A program made the translations under genes and the position numbers. A stretch of 64,000 nucleotides of DNA from positions 57,500,583-57,564,582 of the forward strand of contig CM047808.1 in NCBI GenBank assembly GCA_026214975.1. Direction: 5' to 3'. Position 1 is the stretch's first letter. Each line of letters starts with the position of its first letter. Shown here piece after piece: positions 56,406 through 64,000 of this stretch. This stretch comes from Gentiana macrophylla. Lineage: Eukaryota; Streptophyta; Magnoliopsida; Gentianales; Gentianaceae. The notes beneath the pieces were generated by a model that was not told where the DNA came from, did not search any database, and was given only the letters and a program-made list of their open reading frames with translations.

Positions 56406-56933
56406 TAGAATTGACTCCAACAATGAATGAGCTACTCATGATACGAAGTCTGGCACCAAATATTGAAGAATCAGAAGAAGAATCTAAAGAAGAATCCGAA
56501 GAAGAATCTGAAGCAGAATCAGAAGAAGAATCTGAAGGAATAGAAGAAGGAATTTGGAATAGGATCTGAAGGAGAATTTGAAGAAGAATCTGGAACAGGA
56601 TCTGAAGGAGAATCTGAAGAAGAATGTGAAGCAGAGTCTGAAAATGAAGAGGCATATTCTGAAAATGAGAATATGGAAGATCAATTCCACAACATGAAAG
56701 ATGAAGGACAATCTGAAGACATTGAAGAACAGATTGGAGAGGAAGATGCAGGGGCAGAAAAGAGCAAGGAAGATAGTGAAAGCAATGTTCAACCAAAAGC
56801 AGAAAATGAAGCGGTTCGACAACAGCAGCCTCATTAAACTCAAAAGGAACACAGACTGAAATTAGGACCTCTTCCATCATTCGAACTACTGACACCATCA
56901 CCACCACATGGTCCTGACAATACAACAGCAGAG
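56406..56933 (+). pseudogene. Ulp1-like MULE gene, exon 3 (acidic repeat region)
   Basis: After an AG acceptor the frame reads ELTPTMNELLMIRSLAPNI and then a long acidic repeat of Glu-Glu-Ser units (for example EESEEESKEESEEESE). A frameshift near 56560 shifts to another acidic run (GEFEEESGTGSEGESEEE) that continues to EAVRQQQPH and a stop. The tail GPLPSFELLTPSPPHGPDN ends at a GT donor (56934). Such acidic linkers between the N-terminal domain and the protease are common in these genes. The two large minus-strand frames over this region are shadows of the repeat. Confidence 0.58.
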
Positions 56934-57015
56934 GTACAAAAAAAATAACTGCAATAAAATACATACTGCTATAAATACATAAATTCCAAATTGACATTAT
57001 CTAGAACACATGCAG

Positions 57016-57116
57016 GAAGAAGACACTGCGATGGAGAAACTGAAAGACCAAACACCACACTATCAAAAGCATTGGAAGATGCCAACAAAAACATTCAACA
57101 ACTCAAAGAAGAACTG
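57016..57116 (+). pseudogene. Ulp1-like MULE gene, exon 4
   Basis: Bounded by ATGCAG and GGTAAGT. One frame gives EEDTAMEKLKDQTPH and another LSKALEDANKNIQQLKEEL, so a single indel lies within. The latter is coiled coil and continues into exon 5. Confidence 0.52.
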
Positions 57117-57265
57117 GTAAGTATCTTGTTTATATTGCAATTCACACTACACTATGTTATGCAAATACATACCATGATGTCACTGCATCAAGTCACTGCA
57201 TTACATAAGATCACTGATGATAGTTTCATTATCCAAAGTCATTAATTAACAAAAATATATTGCAG

Positions 57266-58236
57266 GCAAAAAGGAAAACTTCTAAAGCTAGCTTGGAATT
57301 GATGACTAAAAGAGTGGAAGAACTGGAAGCTGAAAATGCAACCCTCAAATCCAGTCTGAAGGATTTGAAGGAAAAAGGAGCGGATATGCAATCAAAGATT
57401 GAAAAACTAGAGGAAGAAAGTAAACAACTCGGTAATGAATTAGAGGAGAGATTTCTGGAAAAAGCAGAACTGACAGTGGAGAATAAGGAGTTGAAGAAGA
57501 AGCTTGAAAATGCCATGTCCACCATTGAGCTGCAACGAAACAATGAAACAAAGAAAAATGCTTACATAGCAATATTGATGGAATCTAACAAAAAAGAATC
57601 AGAGCAACAGCAAAAGATTGCCGGTCTATTGCAAGAGCTAGAGAAAAGCAAGAAATCAACCGAGGACCTAAATGAAGAAGTCAAGAACCTCGAGAATAAT
57701 GTGTATGGCAAGAAATAGAAAATCTGAACTTCTGGAGAAGAATCAAATAGATAATGATCTGAGAGAAAAAATGAAAAGGCAAGAAACCGAAATTCAAGAG
57801 CTCAATAGCAAAATCCAACAATTGGAAGATGAATATGATTCTCTGGCAACTCATAAGGTATCCCAAAATTTGGAAGAAGGGAAACAAGCATATGATAGTA
57901 CTCGTTCATCAAGCCCTGCCACTCATGCAAATTGAGCGAGAAAAAGCGATCTGAGATCAAGCAACCAATGTGTTCTCAATCGAAAATAGGGTGAAGCATG
58001 AACCAAGAAAGCGGCAAATGCACAGAGACGACGACTTTCACTACTCAGCACAGAAGAAGAAGAGACTTCAGAAGTCGAACAAAAAGAAACCATACTTCAT
58101 ACCTGATGAAAATCCATGTGATGAAGCAGGAAAACTCATTGTGCACAACGAAAAAGATTATTACGCTTGTGGACCACACATGCTTCCAGAAGTGTACGCT
58201 AAAATTCAAGAACTAAATGCAAAGGAAGGCAAAGAG
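57266..58236 (+). pseudogene. Ulp1-like MULE gene, exon 5 (coiled coil and basic region)
   Basis: About 150 residues of strong coiled coil (57260-57715: MTKRVEELEAENATLKSSL, then VENKELKKKLENAMSTIELQ), ending at a TAG. The coil continues in another frame (57672-57932: QETEIQELNSKIQQLEDEYD). A third frame (57970-58236) gives a basic, nuclear-signal-like stretch (HEPRKRQMHRDD, then KKKRLQKSNKKK) and IPDENPCDEAGKLIV. The pieces form a plausible single exon broken by two or three indels. A rod-like middle domain before the protease is seen in related MULE genes. No catalytic residue lies here. Confidence 0.6.
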
Positions 58237-58309
58237 TAAGCATTCTTAACTAATCATTCAAAATTATTTATTTATATTTTCAACACTAACAACAAAATAA
58301 CAAATGCAG

Positions 58310-58403
58310 GGCACTAGTCTGGTCAAACTCGCTCGGTGATTACCCATTTGTGAATGTGGACTCCATAATGTATATTTTGAATGACCTCTACGTAGACGAA
58401 GTG
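58310..58403 (+). pseudogene. Ulp1-like MULE gene, exon 6 (start of C48 region)
   Basis: After AATGCAG, the frame ALVWSNSLGDYPFVNVDSIM..LNDLYVDEVV leads to a GTAACT donor. LVW...DYPFV is typical just upstream of the C48 core in these plant genes. Confidence 0.6.
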
Positions 58404-58583
58404 GTAACTATTACTGTCACTCCATAGCACTGCATGTCACTGCATGTCACTGCACTGCATCATGTCACTGCACTTCCCAAAATCATTCAAAAGCATTCAT
58501 TTCCAAGTACTGATAAAAATACATTCGAATGTTCCAATATTCCTGAATTCATGAACTAACTTCATTGAATGCATGTCAAACAG

Positions 58584-58664
58584 GTTCTTGAAGGAGTCGT
58601 TGAATTGATAAATCGAGACATCATACTGAAGGATTCAAACTACATATTTTCTACAAGGATAAAT
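58584..58664 (+). pseudogene. Ulp1-like MULE gene, exon 7
   Basis: Encodes VLEGVVELINRDIILKDSNY and a short remainder (IFSTRIN) between an ACAG acceptor and a GTATAC donor. It is open in the expected phase. Confidence 0.58.
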
Positions 58665-58732
58665 GTATACAAATAAACTTATTGCAATATTTGAAATTTA
58701 AATTCAAAATCTAATTGACATTGAATCTTCAG

Positions 58733-58927
58733 GCTGTTATTGAGGAGAATGGAAGTTGCAAAACATTCACAAATGAAGCAATCACAAACACCGTACAAAC
58801 AATCCTCAAAGGAAAGAAGGTATTGCTACCGTTATGCTGTTCGGGAATAGAGTCAAGACCATACCACTGGGTTCTCCTAACATACAAGTTAGGAGATAAT
58901 TCATGGAAACTGTATAATTCTACACCT
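58733..58927 (+). pseudogene. Ulp1-like MULE gene, exon 8 (C48 catalytic His box)
   Basis: The frame gives KKVLLPLCCSGIESRPYHWVLLTYKLGDNSWKLYNSTP. PYHWVLL is the catalytic His box of C48 peptidases (SUMO protease family). The next conserved box is normally YDS and here reads YNS, so the catalytic Asp appears replaced by Asn. The remaining catalytic residues are in exons 9 and 10. The gene is a relative of the Kaonashi ULP (KIU) genes carried by MULEs. Whether any such protein is an active protease is uncertain. Confidence 0.7.
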
Positions 58928-59058
58928 GTACAATGAAACAAAGTCAACATATTCATCAAAGAGTGTGAAAGAACAGTAACTTATCAAAGAAAACAATGCA
59001 TTTAATGTAACTCTGTTTTCTAGTAAATATTACTAAAAAATTCTACATATACTTACAG

Positions 59059-59178
59059 GTGCAGATTTTCTTGAAAACCATTGAATCAATATCAGATGCA
59101 ACAACCAGCCAACAGCAAACATTAGCAGCAGAAGTTGAAAAGATTCCAAACCTTCCGTTACAAGACAATGAAACATAA
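59059..59178 (+). pseudogene. Ulp1-like MULE gene, exon 9
   Basis: Starts after CTTACAG with VQIFLKTIESIS and ends LPLQDNET, then an in-frame TAA at 59176-59178 (or a nearby donor at 59195). The Gln of PLQDNE sits where C48 enzymes have the oxyanion-hole Gln. Confidence 0.55.
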
Positions 59179-59253
59179 GTCGAAATTCCATTACGTAAGA
59201 AACTAAACAAAACAGAATGTATGAACTAACAGCATTTTATAAACGTAATGCAG

Positions 59254-59353
59254 AAACTGTGCTTTGTACGTAGCATATTACATCTACAAAGTAGCACAAG
59301 ATCGGGGTATTCCACCAGTACTAGAAGATGAACAAGTACAGGAGTGGAAATGA
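59254..59353 (+). pseudogene. Ulp1-like MULE gene, exon 10 (catalytic Cys)
   Basis: After an AATGCAG acceptor the frame reads NCALYVAYYIYKVAQDRGIP, ending EWK at TGA 59351-59353. NCALYV corresponds to DCG(V/L)(Y/F)V, the catalytic Cys box, with Cys kept and Asp and Gly changed. The gene's 3' end converges on the transposase end at 60038, leaving a 700-bp AT-rich gap with GTCACTGCA motifs and no gene. Confidence 0.65.
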
Positions 59354-60037
59354 AAGGTTGTGAATTCATAAGTGCTTAACAAGTTACACAAATGGCAATA
59401 TGACAGATAGTGTAATTTGACTTTTGCATGGAATGGTTATTTTGGTAGACTCTAGTTGTTTGGCCTAAGAGTCTGTTTTGAGACAATGAATGTGTTGTTA
59501 TTATCTTGAACATATCTTTTTTTTTATCATACATTGACTATTTTACTAGTTCAATGGTTTATATGTATGCTACATATCATCAATGATCACTTATTAATTA
59601 TTTTGCTTTATTTAATGACTGAAAGTTACATTTTTTTCTACATTCTGTTTTCAAACTAACAAGAGTTATTAAAGTGGAAATAAATGCATTGGAACATATC
59701 AACTCATATTGAAATGGATAATTAATCATTTCCTTACAAACAATCAAAAAAGAAAGGGCTAATTGTACAGAAACTACATGCAGTGACATGAGTGTCACTG
59801 TAGTGACGCAGGTATTATCAGGAATTCTATAGCACAAATATAGAATTATAATCAATAAAAACAGCAAAATATTGGAAATAAATATTTTTCAATACATCAA
59901 GTCTTATTCAAATCAATAATAATAAAAATATTCCATTACAGCCAAGAAAAAAACAAAAAAACAAAAACCGAAATGCAGTGACACATATGTCACTGCAACA
60001 GAATACTGAACAAATCCAAAAAACCTATCACAGGTAC

Positions 60038-60844
60038 TCAAACAGACTTTGAACTAGAACATGTCTTCTTATTATGGTGTCCAAACTCTGCACAACCGCC
60101 ATATTTGACAGCACGCTTTGATGACGACTCACCACGAGATCGAATACGCTTGATCTTTGGCCTACCAGGCCTCTTCTGTTTCGGACAGATTGATGAATTG
60201 AAAGTTGCAGCAAGAGCATGCCTGTCTGAAAATCTTTTCATTAGCTTAATACCGATGCCATCAGCCATATTTAACACAGGGAGGTGCCTCTCCCGACAGA
60301 TCCATGAATTGAACGACTCTGCTAAAGTGGAAGCGACATGACCATATCGATAACCTTCAAAATAAGCGTTAGCCCATTTCTCCGGACGTAAATTCTCAAA
60401 GAATTTGGGTGCACGTTTTCCACCTTCAAGTAAAAACATTTCCATATGCTTCTGGTACTCTTCAACAGTTGAAGCATAAGCACATTCATAAAGCAAATGA
60501 ACCAATCTATCACGCAAAACCTTATTGCCAAATTTACCACTAAAATGATTCTTCAAATTCATCTGCAAAAGGTATATACAGTAGGAATGAAATGCATCTG
60601 GAAACACCTCATTTATAGCTTCAATTACACCAGGATTTCTATCTGTAATAAACGTCATTCTACGAACAGGGATACGTAAATTCCTCAAGTGTGACAAGAA
60701 CCATGTCCAATTGGTAGTATCCTCAGAAGTGACAACACCAATACATAGAGGATATATTCCTACAAAAAAGCACAATGAATACACTAAAATATACCAGTGA
60801 CTAAAAGCAAGTCCAAATATATATAAAATCAAAGTTATATACAT
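60038..60844 (-). pseudogene. MULE transposase, C-terminal part (catalytic core and zinc knuckle)
   Basis: A 268-residue open frame (its first 25 or so residues are probably intron). Catalytic-core blocks are CIGVVTSEDTTNWTWFL, RRMTFITDRNPGV (second Asp), AFHSYCIYLLQMN and STLAESFNSWI (Glu region). The family's ERHLPVLNMADGI...MKRFSDRH continues. The SWIM zinc finger (CxC...HxH) expected next is missing: ATFNSSI passes directly into KRPGRPKIKR. The terminal zinc knuckle reads KYGGCAEFGHHNKKTC, with the first Cys changed to Tyr. The family is clear and the enzyme is dead. Confidence 0.82.
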
Positions 60845-60941
60845 TTAATATAAACTCAATGCACTGAAAATACAATGTCACTGCATAATGTTCAATGTCA
60901 CTGCACTGAACATTGCATGTCACTGCATTGAACATTGCATG
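60845..60941 (-). other. probable intron or gap in the transposase, with 22-bp repeats
   Basis: AT-rich, with three GTCACTGCA copies at 60877, 60897 and 60919. Two of them belong to an imperfect 22-bp tandem unit (TGTCACTGCA(C/T)TGAACATTGCA). Confidence 0.5.
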
Positions 60942-61736
60942 TCAATGCATAAAATGGACATATAATTGCACACAATCAAGATACATATCATTATCACCAT
61001 CATTTCCAGTAGCAGCTAACAGATGATCAAGTTGATCAAACTTCAAATAAGCCCTATCACGACAATGTTCAAAGCCACGAACACAAGCATCAAACGCAAT
61101 AAACAGACGTTGGAAATGGCGTGTAACATGATGAAACTCTAAATGGACAACAGATTCAGGGTTTGTCTCACACAAGATAGGAACATAAACTGGTAAACTG
61201 TTGAAAGACTGTTTAACATCACCGAATAACGAATCATGAGCCTTTTTAACCGCACACCAAGAAAGCTTATAATTCATTAGACGACGATAATCAGTAACTG
61301 ATGAACGTCGTATATCCGTTGCAGAATAACTAGGATCATCACGGGCCTTCTTAACGACTTGCTTGCCAATAAGATCAGAAGTCATACAACAATCCCGGCC
61401 AAAATCTCTTGAAGATGTACCACAAGTATGAACACTGCAGAGCTGCTTTACAACAAAATGTCCTGTGGATATTTCTACCGAACCACGAACATTCCATCCA
61501 CATTTCGATGAATCCCTCAAATCACAAACAGCATTAATCCTATCATTGGAATTCTTGGTATAAACATACTTAAAACCAGTTTCCACAGACAGTTTTAGCA
61601 ACACCTCCCTAAAAGCAATTACACCACCCTTGAACCGCTGACCCTCCTTCACAAGTATTTTATCCCAATCGGAAGTCAAACGACTAATTTCAGGCATAGA
61701 TACCGAAGATGAATACATAGAATCTTCAGACTCCAC
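60942..61736 (-). pseudogene. MULE transposase, N-terminal DNA-binding part and start of core
   Basis: 264 residues, open. The MuDR-type DNA-binding domain is visible: GQRFKGGVIAFREVLLKLSV, KYVYTKNSNDRINAVC, CGWNVRGSVEISTGHFVVK, then LCSVHTCGTSSRDFGRDC with the conserved Cys/His pattern. RRLMNYKLSWCAVKKAHDSLFG follows. The core begins with RLFIAFDACVRGFEHCRDRAYL and then LKFDQLDHLLAATGNDGDND. Relative to the family the loop after the first catalytic Asp is shortened by roughly ten residues. The frame ends at the gap before 60844. Confidence 0.82.
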
Positions 61737-61858
61737 ATTATCCTCAAGTGCATGAACACTACCACCATTATACGAAGATAAGAACTAACAACAACACTCC
61801 CAACAACTTCCATATTCACACGACTACTATTGTATGTTTCAGCAACTGAAATCATTGA

Positions 61859-62083
61859 CTAAACATCATCATCAGAGCATATTAACCACTTAGGGTTATC
61901 AGGCAACAAGTAGTACAAACTGATGCAGCCATCCTTCAAATCAGACCACAGATGTGAAAGTTTATCATGAATAAATTTGAGAGTAGTATCACGTGTAACG
62001 GAAAAAACGCATGTTTCCTCTTTATACCCACACATAAGCAGTAACACACTCATGACTAAATACCTGTGAGAGAAAGAAGACAT
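61859..62083 (-). pseudogene. MULE transposase, extreme N-terminus
   Basis: 74 residues starting MSSFSHRYLVMS and running VLLLMCGYKEETCVFSVTRD, then HDKLSHLWSDL and YYLLPDNPKWLICSDDDV. This is the PB1-like N-terminal region of plant MULE transposases. A TAG follows DDDV, where related proteins continue, and a frameshift near 61790 separates it from the next block (61736). Upstream of 62083 to the right terminal repeat there is 0.8 kb without a gene. Confidence 0.7.
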
Positions 62084-62908
62084 ATCAGTACAGCATTAAA
62101 CTATGTGACTGCATAAACCTTTCAGGTGAATCATCAATCAAGCACAGAAAACAGTTTGTTCACTACATAAATTATTCAAAATCACATGCATAAACCAGCA
62201 TCGGAAAAGCATACACTATAAATATGTTCTCATACTACCAATAACAGTATGAAAATCAATAGCACAAGCAAATATAGTTCTAAAAATGAAGAAATTATAT
62301 GAAGATACAAAATCCAGAGCATTAAACCATGTCACGGCATCAGTGAACTATGTCACTGTATAAACCTTTCAGCTAAATCATCAATCAACCGTAGAAATTA
62401 GTCAAAATCAGATACATAAACCAACAACATTCAGAAATCAACAAAAACACTGCAAATATGCAGAGAAAGATCTTTATCCAGATACAGAAAAATTATAATA
62501 AAATCGTCCAGCAGAAAAAAGTACGATTCAACAAACTGAGAATAAATGAAACCTGGTAATAGCAATGAAGGATTCAACAATGGCGGATTCAACAATTGAA
62601 AACTTAGGAATGACAGAAGCGACTTCTATTAGTTAATGTAGATCCAATGCACAGATTCGTCTTCAAACTCAACCAATTGCAGAAATGAACAAGGCCGGAT
62701 TCACCAACGAATATGGCGGATTCAACAACGAAACTCTATGCTTACACAGACAATTTCGAGATATGAACACAAAAAATTTCACACAAAGATCTTCATATCT
62801 ATTAAATGCAAATGACGGCGATATTGATAGCGTGAAATCTTTGTAACAATGAAGACTGCGGTAAATGAATTAGTATTATTTAAGGGTAGAATGGGGAATA
62901 AGGAAAAT
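62084..62908 (-). other. MULE right flank, probable transposase promoter or leader region
   Basis: AT-rich, non-coding. It contains degenerate relatives of the GTCACTGCA motif (near 62105, 62331 and 62350) and a repeated ATGGCGGATTCAACAA phrase (62579 and 62714). Confidence 0.5.
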
Positions 62909-62992
62909 GTGTGTCCTTATAAGTCCAACAGATTCCTTTTTGTCCTTATAAGTCCCATAAGTCCGTTTTGTGTACTTTTGGGTCTTTGGCCC
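62909..62992 (-). repeat. MULE right terminal inverted repeat
   Basis: Mirrors 54195-54276. It contains two copies of TGTCCTTATAAGTCC (62912 and 62941), that is, a short internal direct repeat. Confidence 0.75.
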
Positions 62993-63001
62993 TAAAATAT
63001 A

Positions 63002-63304
63002 TATTTTTTGATACATATGGGGAGCGTATAATAGTGTATTAAGATACACTTGGATTGTGCAATTTAATTAATGGTATTACCAAATATTAATATGTGATTG
63101 ATATATATATATATATATATATCAGTGAGCATTCGAAACATGTACCTTTTATGACCGTATCGACGAGGAGGATGGCCGGAATCCTTGCCGGAACCCTTAC
63201 TAAACCTTCCGATTATCTTGCTCGTTCTTCTTTTTCCATTTCTTCTTGCATCATTTTTTTTCCAATTGCTTTTATTTTCTTTTTTTGTCTGCTTAATTTC
63301 TGTC
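63002..63304. other. flank between MULE and LINE, with (AT) microsatellite
   Basis: Includes an (AT) run at about 63101-63122. Short frames here are not convincing. The DNA just left of 63305 is probably the LINE 5' UTR. Confidence 0.6.
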
Positions 63305-64000
63305 ATGGCTCAGAAAGAAGAAGTGCGAAGTTCATATGCTTCAGCCGTTCGTCGTCAAGTTGCGAAACCGGAGATTAAACCAGAAATTGCTACTTATAAA
63401 GGGGAAATCGGGATTAAATTTTCTCAGGAGCTTATTGACCAGCTAGCTATTCCTTTCAAATTTGATTTATTTTGAAAATTCTCCCATGGTAAACCTCCAT
63501 TAGATGCAATTAAACACTTTCTGGAAGTGCAAAATTTTTCTGAACACTACACGGTTGGAGTTTTGGATCCTAAGCACATTCTGATCAATTTTTCGGGGGA
63601 GAAGTACTTTATTCGCTTGTATTCCCACAGTCAGTGGTTTGTAACCAGTAAGCCGAAGCGTATCCTAAATGGACGCCGGATTTTCATATGGACATTGAAT
63701 CGTCGATAGTTCCTGCTTGGATCCTAATGCCTAAGCTGCCTGCCCATTTAATGGATGTTGATATTTTAAGGACGATTATAGCTAGTTTTGGAAATCTTTT
63801 AAGGGTTGATGCTTCTACTACTACCCTAAAACGACTTTCTATGGCAAGAGTGCAAGTGGAAATAGATTTATTGAAGCCTTTCCCAAAACGAATTTGGATA
63901 CAGCAATGAGAGAGGTCTGGTTTCTAGCAAATTTTAGAACTGGAAACAAAACTGCCGTAATACTGTACTTATTGTTGTCATATTGGACATGAAGAGGATC
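63305..64000 (+). pseudogene. LINE ORF1-like protein with DUF4283 domain, runs off the window
   Basis: The ATG at 63305 opens MAQKEEVRSSYASAVRR. 56 codons later a TGA at 63473 sits just before KFSHGKPPLDAIKHFL, where the family has VGKFSHGRP. In the same frame the DUF4283 core follows (FSEHYTVGVLDPKHILINFS, then YFIRLYSHSQWFVTSKPKRI). A one-base shift near 63660 moves to KWTPDFHMDIESSIVPAWIL, then LPAHLMDVDIL and VEIDLLKPFPKRIWI. The end of the window encodes YCTYCCHIGHEED, the zf-CCHC_4 knuckle. DUF4283 plus this knuckle is the ORF1 plan of plant L1-like LINEs. At least three further stops make it a pseudogene. Alternatively it is an exapted copy, since DUF4283 genes also exist alone. Confidence 0.8.

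Larger units (their letters stand above)
54195..62992. mobile_element. Mutator-like element (MULE) with transposase and Ulp1-like gene
   Basis: Imperfect terminal inverted repeats of about 80 bp (54195-54276 and 62909-62992) both begin GGG. They share AAAAGTA, ACTTAT and CATAAGGACA/TATAAGGACA blocks, then GAATCTGTTG and ACTTATAA. The flanking 9-mers TTAAATACA (54186-54194) and TAAAATATA (62993-63001) agree at seven positions, the expected length for a Mutator duplication. A transposase reads leftward from the right end, and a Ulp1-like gene reads rightward from the left end. This is the convergent plan of MuDR and of Kaonashi-type MULEs. Both genes are damaged. Confidence 0.85.

Noticed and set aside
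56362..56997. Long minus-strand frames (211 and 122 aa) rich in Leu, Ser and Phe
   Set aside because: They are the complement of the Glu-Glu-Ser repeat in exon 3 of the Ulp1-like gene.

Overview
The window is plant nuclear DNA, almost certainly from a flowering plant and probably heterochromatic. I see no intact cellular gene, rRNA or tRNA. Everything recognisable is a plant transposable element: Ty1/copia of the SIRE/Maximus type, Ty3/gypsy of the Athila type, a LARD-like element, a MULE carrying a Ulp1-like gene, and a plant LINE with a DUF4283 domain. Nearly every reading frame is broken by stops or frameshifts. The exact species cannot be read from the sequence.

From 1 to 48933 the window is one nested cluster. 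The outermost host is a plus-strand SIRE-like copia element: integrase, RT and RNase H at 1-2352, an env-position ORF at 2768-3606 that resumes at 38264-38861, and a long 3' LTR ending at 48933. An Athila-like element (minus strand) split that ORF, with target duplication GGGAC at 3607-3611 and 38264-38268. A LARD (3616-12515, duplication CTAAT) then landed one base inside its 3' LTR. A second, more complete Athila-like element (14076-32135, duplication CCACT) landed in its interior, and that element's RT is cut by a solo LTR (24686-26490, duplication GTAAT). Separately, the host's 3' LTR was hit by a pol-less SIRE derivative (40051-46883). Boundaries, primer sites and duplications were all read directly.

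From 48934 to 54194 lie a long imperfect hairpin, the 3' end and LTR of another gypsy element, a 17-bp minisatellite, and LTR-like debris with a TATA box. From 54195 to 62992 is a MULE with terminal inverted repeats and a 9-bp imperfect duplication. It has a MuDR-like layout: a broken transposase on the minus strand converges on a plus-strand, intron-containing Ulp1-like (C48) gene, as in the Kaonashi/KIU MULEs. The last 700 bases hold the start of a LINE ORF1.

The most interesting unexplained structures are: (1) paired about 14-bp palindromes at a fixed 21-22 bp pitch, with a different sequence in each of three Athila-like families, placed upstream of LTR TATA boxes and again ahead of internal ORFs; (2) a 9-mer, GTCACTGCA, found 14 times in the non-coding parts of the MULE; (3) LTR-pair differences concentrated at CAG/CTG versus CGA/TCG, which may be a base-calling artefact; and (4) repeated polypurine-tract-like motifs in the otherwise empty LARD interior.
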